Origin: an uncultured Clostridia bacterium
GTDB lineage: Bacteria > Bacillota > Clostridia > Oscillospirales > Acutalibacteraceae
Direction: 5' to 3'
Length of the DNA stretch: 5,888 nucleotides
Assembly: GCA_945227095.1 (NCBI GenBank)
Contig: CALYOC010000052.1
Location: forward strand, 1-5,888
The notes under the pieces were generated by a model. That model saw only the letters and a list, made by a program, of their open reading frames with translations, was not told the DNA's origin and made no database searches. Shown in pieces: positions 1 to 4,595 of this stretch. The translations under genes and the position numbers were made by a program. Numbering within the stretch: the stretch's first letter is position 1; each line of letters begins with the position of its first letter.

Positions 1-2
1 CG

Positions 3-872
3 GTAAAGGAGCTTGTCATATGCGGACTTTTACTTTCCTGCCGAAAGGTTGTGGCGGGCGCGCAATGGGCTGATTCACTCGCCGGAGAGGGTGAGAATGT
101 AGGCAAGCTTGTCGAAAAGGGAAAAAGTAATTTCTCAGGCCCTGAAATAATGGGAAAAACACTCGGAATAATCGGAGCGGGTGCAATCGGCAGACTCGTG
201 GCAAATGCCGCGGCGGCACTCGGAATGAATGTAATCTGTTACGACGCGTTTGCGCCGAAAAATATCAGCGAGCTTCTCGCACAGTCGGTCAGGGTGGCAG
301 ACAGCATGGAGGAGATTCGCGCGAACAGCGACTTTATTTCCGTACACGTTCCGCTCAATGACGGCACAAGGTCTATGATTGACAGGAAATTCTTAAGCGG
401 CTGTAAGGACGGAGTGAGAATACTCAACTTCGCAAGAGGTCCCATTGTAAATTCCGACGATATTGTCGAAGCGCTCGAAAGCGGCAAGGTCGCGGCATAT
501 GTGGTTGACTTTCCGGACGATAAGGTTCTCGGCAAGCCCGGTGTTACGGCGCTTCCTCACTTGGGCGCGTCCACTCCCGAAAGCGAGGAGAACTGTGCAA
601 AAATGGCGGCAGAGCAGCTCAGGCTGTTCCTGGAGTACGGCTGTATTAAAAACTCCGTAAATATGCCTGACATCTGCCTTAAGGACATTCCCGGAACTGT
701 CACAACGGTATTTGCCGAGCAGCAGGCAAAGGACGAAATAAACCGCGCGGCAGGCGACGAGGTTAAATCCGTGAGCAAGAACGGATATATCTATATGGGC
801 TTTGCCGGAGATGTCAGCGGCAAGCTCGGCGCGGTAGATTCGATTTGTAAAATAAGAGTAATTGAAAAGTAA
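3..872 (+). CDS. serA: D-3-phosphoglycerate dehydrogenase, 5'-truncated by the window edge
   Basis: Oxidises 3-phosphoglycerate to 3-phosphohydroxypyruvate with NAD, the first step of serine biosynthesis, in the cytosol. The reading frame is open back to base 3, and the residues before the GTG at 51 (VKELVICGLLLSCRKVV) match the family, so 51 is not the start. About 100 N-terminal residues are missing relative to the usual ~390. Seen, counting from the codon at 3-5: Rossmann dinucleotide loop GAGAIG (residues 58-63), then an acidic residue after the next strand (CYDAF); catalytic Arg145 in NFARGPIVN; catalytic His186 in PHLGAST; a divergent C-terminal ACT-like segment (about 221-289). The usual catalytic-Glu loop is short and reads DFPDD (169-173), so Asp takes that place; as I recall, this form also occurs in Firmicutes relatives. 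The ACT segment appears to lack its first strand. Assignment to the phosphoglycerate dehydrogenase branch of the 2-hydroxyacid dehydrogenases is strong; allosteric control by serine is doubtful. Confidence 0.9.
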   Translation, partial: VKELVICGLLLSCRKVVAGAQWADSLAGEGENVGKLVEKGKSNFSGPEIMGKTLGIIGAGAIGRLVANAAAALGMNVICYDAFAPKNISELLAQSVRVADSMEEIRANSDFISVHVPLNDGTRSMIDRKFLSGCKDGVRILNFARGPIVNSDDIVEALESGKVAAYVVDFPDDKVLGKPGVTALPHLGASTPESEENCAKMAAEQLRLFLEYGCIKNSVNMPDICLKDIPGTVTTVFAEQQAKDEINRAAGDEVKSVSKNGYIYMGFAGDVSGKLGAVDSICKIRVIEK

Positions 873-878
873 TTTGAT

Positions 879-1406
879 ATGGAAACAAAAAGTGATAAAA
901 GGCTGATAAAAATTTCTTCGATAATTGCGGCGGTTATTCTGACCGCTTTGGTCGCCTGCGCCGTATATTACGGAGTTAAGTCCGGTGAGGATAAAATCAC
1001 TACAACCGTTTCCTCCGCCGATGTCACAGCCGACGGTGTAAACACTATTGACAGGGAGCCCTCGGCAGAACCGGATATTACGGTGGAAAAGGAGTTTAAA
1101 AAGCTGGTTAAAAAGAAATCGCCGACCTCGTCAGTCACCTTCTTCAAGGTAAATAAGCACTATAAGAATTTCCGCTTTTACAAGGTGCAGATTCAGCACG
1201 AGGGCGATTTGGAAAACCATGTGCTGTGCATCTATGCGGATTCCGCTCACGCTTACCTGTATTTTTACGAGAGCTATGATAAGGCGGACGAGAGCCAGCA
1301 GGAGTTTATCGACGAGGGTATAAACAGCCTCAAAGAGAACTATCAAAAATACGAAAACGACGCAAGGCGGAAAATTCAGGACGGGGAAACAGACAAAATA
1401 TATTAG
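879..1406 (+). CDS. Membrane-anchored protein of unknown function
   Basis: I do not recognise this 175-residue protein. It begins with a short basic segment (K4, K7, R8, K11) and a hydrophobic stretch at residues 12-32, which looks like a single N-terminal membrane anchor with the rest outside. LVAC at 24-27 fits a lipobox, but the residues after C27 stay hydrophobic (AVYYG), so a transmembrane anchor is more likely than a lipoprotein. Residues 37-68 are low-complexity, rich in T, S, D and E, and look like a linker. Residues 70-130 carry alternating aromatic and charged residues (FFKVNKHYKNFRFYKVQ, YLYFYESY), suggesting a small beta-rich domain. Residues 131-172 are highly charged and probably helical. 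The ATG lies 6 nt after the serA stop with only a weak AAAAG upstream, so translational coupling to serA is likely. A strong terminator follows, so this is the last gene of that operon. Codon use resembles its neighbours. Confidence 0.8.
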   Translation: METKSDKRLIKISSIIAAVILTALVACAVYYGVKSGEDKITTTVSSADVTADGVNTIDREPSAEPDITVEKEFKKLVKKKSPTSSVTFFKVNKHYKNFRFYKVQIQHEGDLENHVLCIYADSAHAYLYFYESYDKADESQQEFIDEGINSLKENYQKYENDARRKIQDGETDKIY

Positions 1407-1449
1407 ATACGAATCGTGGTTTAATTTGACCGATTTGTCCTTTACTATT

Positions 1450-1458
1450 TGTTAAAAT
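1450..1458 (+). promoter_or_regulatory. Possible extended -10 element (TGTTAAAAT)
   Basis: TG-T-TAAAAT matches an extended -10 element. The nearest TTGAC-like -35 (TTGACC, 1426-1431) is 21 bp upstream, too far for a normal spacer, so activity would depend on the extended -10. A start near 1465 would be stopped by the terminator ending near 1525, giving an RNA of only about 60 nt. It could equally be chance in AT-rich DNA. Confidence 0.2.
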
Positions 1459-1486
1459 ACTCGTAAATCATTAAGCTCAAATTATG

Positions 1487-1530
1487 AAATCGCTCGCGGC
1501 ACGAAGGTGCGGCGGGCGATTTTTCTGTTT
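1487..1530 (+). terminator. Strong intrinsic terminator after the serA operon
   Basis: A 16-position stem (1487-1502 with 1507-1522) closes a GAAG tetraloop. It has one G-G mismatch and one T-G wobble, and a T-rich tail follows (TTTTTCTGTTT). It lies about 80 nt after the stop of the unknown membrane protein and ends that transcription unit. On the opposite strand the same stem is followed by a weaker T run, so some bidirectional activity is possible. Confidence 0.92.
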
Positions 1531-1538
1531 AAAAAAAT

Positions 1539-1590
1539 CTGCCCGAACAGGGGCAGGTCCCTGCCGAGTGCGAGCGGGTGTCCCCCCTGT
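1539..1590. repeat. GC-rich block of overlapping, competing hairpins
   Basis: CTGCCC (1539-1544) pairs with GGGCAG (1551-1556) across a 6-nt loop. The same central segment, GGCAG (1552-1556), can instead pair with CTGCC (1561-1565) across GTCC. An outer pair, ACAGGGG (1547-1553) with CCCCTGT (1584-1590), competes with both. The block is sharply GC-rich between AT-rich flanks and carries no open frame that makes sense. It resembles the short intergenic palindromic repeats found in many copies in clostridial gut genomes, but copy number cannot be seen from one window. It could also be a structured RNA remnant. Confidence 0.5.
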
Positions 1591-1609
1591 ACGAATGTAA
1601 AACGGGAAC

Positions 1610-1635
1610 AAATTACATTTTGTAATTTTTGTAAC
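1610..1635 (+). promoter_or_regulatory. Inverted repeat plus extra TGTAAY hexamers
   Basis: AAATTACA (1610-1617) and TGTAATTT (1621-1628) form a perfect 8-bp inverted repeat around TTT, and TGTAAC follows at 1630-1635. The hexamers match the half-site TGTWAH, but the 9-bp step between 1621 and 1630 differs from the 11-bp step of the canonical WalR box. It may be an auxiliary or degenerate site, or a site for another dyad-binding regulator. Confidence 0.35.
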
Positions 1636-1653
1636 AATTTCACCGTTTCTTTT

Positions 1654-1662
1654 TGTTAAAAT
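1654..1662 (+). promoter_or_regulatory. Possible extended -10 element (TGTTAAAAT)
   Basis: TG-T-TAAAAT, followed by CGGA, repeats exactly the 13-mer found at 4587-4599 ahead of the alcohol dehydrogenase gene. No acceptable -35 lies 16-18 bp upstream. If active it would be a distal promoter for the YabE-like gene, with a leader of about 300 nt running through the 1704-1731 operator. Confidence 0.25.
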
Positions 1663-1703
1663 CGGAGAAAATAAAGGAATTGTGATAAAAAGACACCATA
1701 ATT

Positions 1704-1731
1704 TGTAACCATTTTGTAATAAATGTGTTAT
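1704..1731 (+). promoter_or_regulatory. Triple WalR-type box (TGTWAH direct repeats, 11-bp period)
   Basis: TGTAAC (1704-1709), TGTAAT (1715-1720) and TGTTAT (1726-1731) are direct repeats, each separated by exactly 5 bp. Every hexamer fits TGTWAH, so both adjacent pairs match the WalR (YycF) consensus TGTWAH-N5-TGTWAH. That response regulator controls cell-wall hydrolase genes in Firmicutes. The array starts about 150 bp upstream of the -35 of the YabE-like gene. Binding by WalR is inferred from the match and from the cell-wall role of that gene; no walR/walK gene is in the window. Confidence 0.65.
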
Positions 1732-1844
1732 ATTTCTGCAATTTTTACAAAAAATCACGCGATTTTAGGGGCTAAAAAGCTCGAAAAAAGGGTTTTTGTG
1801 CGTTTAAGTCATATTTTATTGTGAAAAATCAACAAATTTAAACT

Positions 1845-1872
1845 TGTAACTGATTTGACATAATTTTGTAAT
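1845..1872 (+). promoter_or_regulatory. Second 11-bp-period WalR-type array, across the core promoter
   Basis: TGTAAC (1845-1850) and TGTAAT (1867-1872) are exactly 22 bp apart, two turns of the same 11-bp period. The middle register (1856-1861) holds the degenerate TGACAT, which is largely the -35 hexamer. The last hexamer lies in the spacer between -35 and -10. A regulator here would touch the polymerase site directly: activation from the upstream hexamer or repression by occlusion are both possible. Confidence 0.5.
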
Positions 1873-1883
1873 CTGCATATAAT
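1855..1883 (+). promoter_or_regulatory. Consensus sigma-A promoter of the YabE-like gene
   Basis: TTGACA (1855-1860), a 17-bp spacer and TATAAT (1878-1883) match both consensus hexamers with optimal spacing. Transcription should start near 1890, giving a leader of about 80 nt before the ATG at 1973. Such a strong core promoter under an apparent operator suggests that the regulator sets its output. Confidence 0.9.
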
Positions 1884-1909
1884 ACTTATCACAGGCAAAA
1901 AAGCCGGTT

Positions 1910-1950
1910 CTTTATATAATTATTTATAATTATTTATTACCATTATAAAG
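1910..1950 (+). repeat. AT-rich leader element: 10-bp tandem repeat inside a short inverted repeat
   Basis: ATAATTATTT occurs twice head to tail (1916-1925 and 1926-1935). CTTTATA (1910-1916) and TATAAAG (1944-1950) could form a 7-bp stem around it in the mRNA leader. The stem is AT-only apart from one closing C-G pair and would be weak. It may only reflect composition. Confidence 0.3.
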
Positions 1951-1962
1951 TCAATTCAAGAC

Positions 1963-1967
1963 AGGAG
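1963..1967 (+). promoter_or_regulatory. Ribosome binding site of the YabE-like gene
   Basis: AGGAG lies 5 nt before the ATG at 1973 and fixes that start. The downstream peptide begins with a basic segment and a membrane anchor, as expected for the true N-terminus. Confidence 0.85.
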
Positions 1968-1972
1968 ATTTT

Positions 1973-3205
1973 ATGATAGAAAAGTCAAAACAATTTAAAA
2001 GGTTTTTGAGCACAGCGCCCGGAAAAGTTTTATTGAGTGCGATTGTTTTCGTCATTTTAATTGCAAGTACGATTACTGTTTATGCCGTCGGCGGAAACGA
2101 TTTTGTCGCAACCGTGCTCGACGGAGATAAAACCATCACCGTTCACAGCGACAGCGCGGAGCCCTATGACATTCTCGCCAAGGCGGGAGTGACCCTGGGC
2201 GAGGGAGATGAAATCGACGCGAGTGCGTTTGACGCGCAGGACAGTTGTGTAATCAGCGTTAAGAGATTTATAAATGTTGTAATTGAGGAATCGGGAAAGT
2301 CGGTTCAAAAATCACTTGCGGCCCGCACCGTTGCCGATGTTTTGGAAAGCGGCGAGTACAACATAACTTCAAAGGACGAGGTATCTCCGGAAAAGGACAG
2401 CGTGGCTGTTGACGGAATGAAAATAGTTATCAAAAGATGTCCGAGGGTTACTGTAACTGCGGACGGCAAAGAGTATCACGCGCTTGCAGACGGGCAGACC
2501 GTAGCGCAGATTCTTGAAGAAAACGGTATCATACTCGGGAAGGATGACGAGGTTTCTCCGTCACCGGACAAGGTTATAAAGTCCGATACGAAAATTTCCG
2601 TAATGCGCGTTACCTATAAGCAGGAGACAAAGACCGAGACCTTAAAATACAAGACTGTCAAAAAACAGGTCACTTCTCTGGCCGCCGGAAAGACAAAGAT
2701 TGTTAAAACCGGCGCAAACGGAAAGCAGGAAGTGACATATAAAGTAAAATATGTTGACGGCAAAAGAACATCTCAAAAGGCGGTCGCCAGAAAGGTCATC
2801 GAAAAGGCGACTGACCGCGTTGTGAATGTCGGCAGAAAGCCGGCTTCATACAGCTCCTCGTACACCGCGAATGAGGTCTCAAAAGGATATTTTATCGACT
2901 CAGCCGGCAAGAAGGTTGCTTACAGAAGGTCATACACAGGACAGTCCACCGCATACACCGCCAGCGAGACCGGAAGTAACAGGACTGCGTCGGGAATGAC
3001 CGCGGCAGTCGGCAGAGTTGCCGTTGACCCCAGAAAGATTCCTTACGGAACAAAACTTTATATAACCGGCTACGGCTACTGCGTGGCGGCGGACACGGGC
3101 GGCTTTGTCTATAATTCCTCAACGATAGTTGACCTGTATATGAACACATATTCCGAGTGTATCTCCTGGGGAAGGCGCACAGTTACAATGTATGTGCTCG
3201 CCTAA
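1973..3205 (+). CDS. yabE: YabE-like cell-wall protein (DUF348 x3 - G5 - 3D)
   Basis: A 410-residue cell-surface protein. A basic N-terminus precedes a membrane anchor or uncleaved signal (about 18-39). Three DUF348 repeats follow (about 43-98, 100-155 and 157-212), with LAKAGVTLGEGDEI and LEENGIILGKDDEVSP showing the repeat pattern. A G5 domain comes next (about 212-287), then a linker and a C-terminal 3D domain (about 324-410). The three conserved aspartates of 3D are visible: D352 in VDPRKIPYGTKLYI, D374 in AADTGG and D387 in VDLYM; the terminal WGRRTVTMYVL is also typical. The 3D fold is related to MltA-type lytic transglycosylases, and family members (YabE, YocH, Sps/Rpf-like proteins) act in peptidoglycan turnover. 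G5 is thought to bind N-acetylglucosamine polymers. Muralytic activity is inferred. It is monocistronic, between its own promoter with WalR-like boxes and a terminator. Assignment to the YabE family is strong; orthology to B. subtilis yabE is less certain because the usual rnmV/ksgA neighbours are absent here. Confidence 0.93.
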   Translation: MIEKSKQFKRFLSTAPGKVLLSAIVFVILIASTITVYAVGGNDFVATVLDGDKTITVHSDSAEPYDILAKAGVTLGEGDEIDASAFDAQDSCVISVKRFINVVIEESGKSVQKSLAARTVADVLESGEYNITSKDEVSPEKDSVAVDGMKIVIKRCPRVTVTADGKEYHALADGQTVAQILEENGIILGKDDEVSPSPDKVIKSDTKISVMRVTYKQETKTETLKYKTVKKQVTSLAAGKTKIVKTGANGKQEVTYKVKYVDGKRTSQKAVARKVIEKATDRVVNVGRKPASYSSSYTANEVSKGYFIDSAGKKVAYRRSYTGQSTAYTASETGSNRTASGMTAAVGRVAVDPRKIPYGTKLYITGYGYCVAADTGGFVYNSSTIVDLYMNTYSECISWGRRTVTMYVLA

Positions 3206-3231
3206 AACCTACATTTATTATTAAACACCGT

Positions 3232-3265
3232 AACCTCTGAACCGAAAAAGGTTCGGAGGTTTTTA
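3232..3265 (+). terminator. Intrinsic terminator of the YabE-like gene
   Basis: A 12-bp stem (3232-3243 with 3250-3261), broken only by one T-G wobble, closes a GAAAAA loop and runs into TTTTT. It begins 26 nt after the stop codon. Confidence 0.93.
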
Positions 3266-3290
3266 TATATCAGCCGCTAAAACGCAATTA

Positions 3291-3319
3291 TGGACAAATT
3301 GGACCGCATATGGTAAAAT
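3291..3319 (+). promoter_or_regulatory. Promoter of the DUF1292 gene
   Basis: TGGACA (3291-3296; one mismatch to TTGACA), a 17-bp spacer and TAAAAT (3314-3319), with TG at 3311-3312 making an extended -10. The start would be near 3326, giving a leader of about 25 nt with GAGG at 3341-3344, 6 nt before the GTG start. It sits between the upstream terminator and the gene, which supports the call. Confidence 0.7.
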
Positions 3320-3350
3320 TGATATATCAAAACAACTTGCGAGGTATATT

Positions 3351-3638
3351 GTGGATTACGATAATGAAAAAGTAGTGGTTTTACAGGACGAGGCGGGAAA
3401 TGAAATTGAGATTGAGTATATCGACTCGTGCGAGTTTCGCGGCGAGAGGTATGCTATGTTTATGCCGCTTGAAAATGACGATGACGAGGTTGTGATTTTA
3501 AAATATGACAATGTCAGCAGTGAATATGACTCCTTTGTCCCGGTAGAGGACAGAGAGGTGCTCGAGGGTGTGTATTCGACGCTCCGAGAAAAATATGCGC
3601 CCGAACTTGAGAAGCTCGACAAGGTGACGGACGAGTAA
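3351..3638 (+). CDS. DUF1292 (YrzB-like) small acidic protein
   Basis: A 95-residue, strongly acidic cytosolic protein of the DUF1292 family, whose function is not established. Family features visible: a first strand pair (VVVLQDEAGNEIEIEYID, about residues 8-25), an aromatic/proline strand (ERYAMFMPL), the acidic DDDEVVILKY segment (about 43-52), and an acidic C-terminal helix (about 62-95). The start is GTG at 3351, chosen for the GAGG 6 nt upstream and because no in-frame ATG precedes the conserved region. In many Firmicutes this family sits beside ruvX (yrrK) and yrzL; here it stands between a cell-wall gene and a transporter. It has its own promoter and is followed by a terminator-like hairpin. 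Confidence 0.85.
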   Translation: MDYDNEKVVVLQDEAGNEIEIEYIDSCEFRGERYAMFMPLENDDDEVVILKYDNVSSEYDSFVPVEDREVLEGVYSTLREKYAPELEKLDKVTDE

Positions 3639-3647
3639 TTGCGCGGC

Positions 3648-3682
3648 GGCGAGGTGCGGCGGCACCCCGCCTTTTGTTTTTT
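3648..3682 (+). terminator. Intrinsic terminator or attenuator between the DUF1292 and EamA genes
   Basis: A 10-position GC-rich stem (3648-3657 with 3662-3671), with one A-C mismatch and a GGCG loop, is followed by TTTTGTTTTTT. It starts 9 nt after the DUF1292 stop. The next gene's RBS begins only 5 nt after the T tract, so some readthrough, or a promoter inside the DUF1292 gene, is needed to express the transporter. Confidence 0.85.
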
Positions 3683-3696
3683 GAACCGGGGGAGAA

Positions 3697-4569
3697 ATGA
3701 AAAAGTTTATAGTTATATTAGGCGTCATAGCCGTATCGTTTTCCTCGATATTTGTGCTTATGAGCAGTGCGTCGGGCTTTGTTATGGCTTTTTACAGAAT
3801 GGCATTCTCGGCAATAGCGATGATACCCATAGCACTGATAAAGGATTTCGGTGTGATAAAGAAAATGACGGGGAAGGAGTGGCTTCTGTCCGTCTTAAGC
3901 GGAGTTTTTCTGGGCGCGCATTTTGCGCTTTATTTCACCTCGCTGTCATATACAAGCGTTACAGCTTGCACCTGCCTGATTGATATGGAGGCGGTGTTTG
4001 TGCCGGTAATTATGAGCGTGTTTTTCCGCGCAAGGCAGGGTTTTAAGCGATGGATTGCGATTGCGGTTGCGCTCGGCGGCGCGCTCGTGCTGACATTTTC
4101 AAGGTCGGGTGCGGAGGGCTTCGGTATGCTCGGCAACATTTTAGCTTTGCTCGCCGGATTATCGGTTTCCGTTTATACCGTTTTGGGCAATATCTGCCGC
4201 AGGGATATTTCGACGGCAGTATATACCGCTATCGTTTATACCTCGGCGAGCGTTACGGCTCTGATTGCCTGTCTGTGCGCGGGTGAAAGCATTTTTGATG
4301 TCACCGGCGGCGACATTTTGGCAGGACTTGCCCTCGCCGGCGTCTGTACGCTTTTGGGACACTCCGTGTTCAGCTGGGGACTCAAATACGAATCCCCTGT
4401 CTTTATATCCACCGTAAAGCTTTTGGAGCCGGTATTTGCCACCGCGCTTGCGGTGATTATAATAAAGGGTGAGCGGCTGCCCGGCTTGCAGACATTTATC
4501 GGCGCGGCTCTTGTAATAGCCGGAACGGTATTTTACTCCCTTTGCAAAGAAAAAAGCCGTCATAAGTAG
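3697..4569 (+). CDS. EamA/DMT-superfamily 10-TM transporter
   Basis: A 290-residue inner-membrane protein of the drug/metabolite transporter superfamily, at the usual length. It has two EamA repeats: residues about 3-135 and 144-282. About ten hydrophobic segments are visible (roughly 4-22, 27-48, 64-80, 84-96, 97-110, 118-135, 144-164, 172-194, 207-228, 235-282 as the last pair). Family signatures include MAFYRMAFSAIAMIPIAL in repeat 1, the DMEAVFVPVI stretch, and KLLEPVFATALAVIIIKGER in repeat 2, where the EP and GER motifs close the family's second domain. The substrate cannot be read from the sequence; relatives export amino acids, sugars, nucleosides or other metabolites. The ATG at 3697 follows GGGGGAG (3688-3694) by only 2 nt, which is short, but the first transmembrane segment starts at once and no better downstream start exists. 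The gene runs from directly after a terminator-like hairpin to 75 nt before the alcohol dehydrogenase start. Confidence 0.9.
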   Translation: MKKFIVILGVIAVSFSSIFVLMSSASGFVMAFYRMAFSAIAMIPIALIKDFGVIKKMTGKEWLLSVLSGVFLGAHFALYFTSLSYTSVTACTCLIDMEAVFVPVIMSVFFRARQGFKRWIAIAVALGGALVLTFSRSGAEGFGMLGNILALLAGLSVSVYTVLGNICRRDISTAVYTAIVYTSASVTALIACLCAGESIFDVTGGDILAGLALAGVCTLLGHSVFSWGLKYESPVFISTVKLLEPVFATALAVIIIKGERLPGLQTFIGAALVIAGTVFYSLCKEKSRHK

Positions 4570-4586
4570 CAATTTGCGGTATTTTG

Positions 4587-4595
4587 TGTTAAAAT
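4587..4595 (+). promoter_or_regulatory. Possible extended -10 promoter of the alcohol dehydrogenase gene
   Basis: TG-T-TAAAAT gives an extended -10; a transcript from about 4602 would have a leader of about 43 nt. No good -35 lies 16-18 bp upstream, where the EamA gene ends. The 13-mer TGTTAAAATCGGA is identical to one at 1654-1666. There is no terminator after the EamA gene, so co-transcription with it is also possible. Confidence 0.4.

Larger units (their letters stand above)
1407..1972. other. 566-bp gene-free regulatory spacer
   Basis: No credible gene lies here. From left to right it holds a possible extended -10 (1450-1458), a strong terminator (1487-1530), a GC-rich block of competing hairpins (1539-1590), an AT-rich stretch with repeated TGTAAY hexamers (1596-1731), a featureless AT-rich part (about 1735-1840), and a consensus promoter with a second hexamer array (1845-1883). 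The leader of the YabE-like gene follows. The one minus-strand ORF across it (1477-1758) reads through the terminator stem and hairpin block and has no family features. The spacer is long for this compact window, which fits a regulated downstream gene. Confidence 0.8.

Noticed and set aside
51..872. A 273-residue serA-type protein starting at GTG 51
   Set aside because: The frame stays open upstream to base 3 and the upstream residues match the family, so the gene continues off the left edge rather than starting at 51.
1477..1758. 93-residue minus-strand ORF across the spacer
   Set aside because: It reads through the terminator stem and the GC-rich hairpin block, has no RBS or family features, and its composition reflects the underlying non-coding DNA.
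1885..1897. DnaA-box-like TTATCACAG
   Set aside because: It is a single poor match (consensus TTATNCACA) with no cluster and no dnaA/dnaN nearby, so no origin is supported.
1884..1972. c-di-AMP (ydaO-type) or other riboswitch in the leader of the YabE-like gene
   Set aside because: Such riboswitches often precede wall-hydrolase genes, but the ~80-nt leader is too short and AT-rich, and holds no conserved ydaO segments or terminator/antiterminator pair.
1601..1972. CRISPR array or leader suggested by repeated TTTTGTAAT
   Set aside because: The repeats are 6-10 bp with 3-5-bp or irregular gaps and no spacer-sized unique segments; they fit transcription-factor half-sites instead.
3639..3983. 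114-residue + strand ORF overlapping the start of the EamA gene
   Set aside because: It begins in the terminator hairpin, lacks an RBS, and is a shifted frame of the transporter gene.
4159..4572. 137-residue minus-strand ORF opposite the EamA transporter gene
   Set aside because: It is antisense to a clear membrane transporter. The peptide is basic and low in hydrophobic structure, with no recognisable features.
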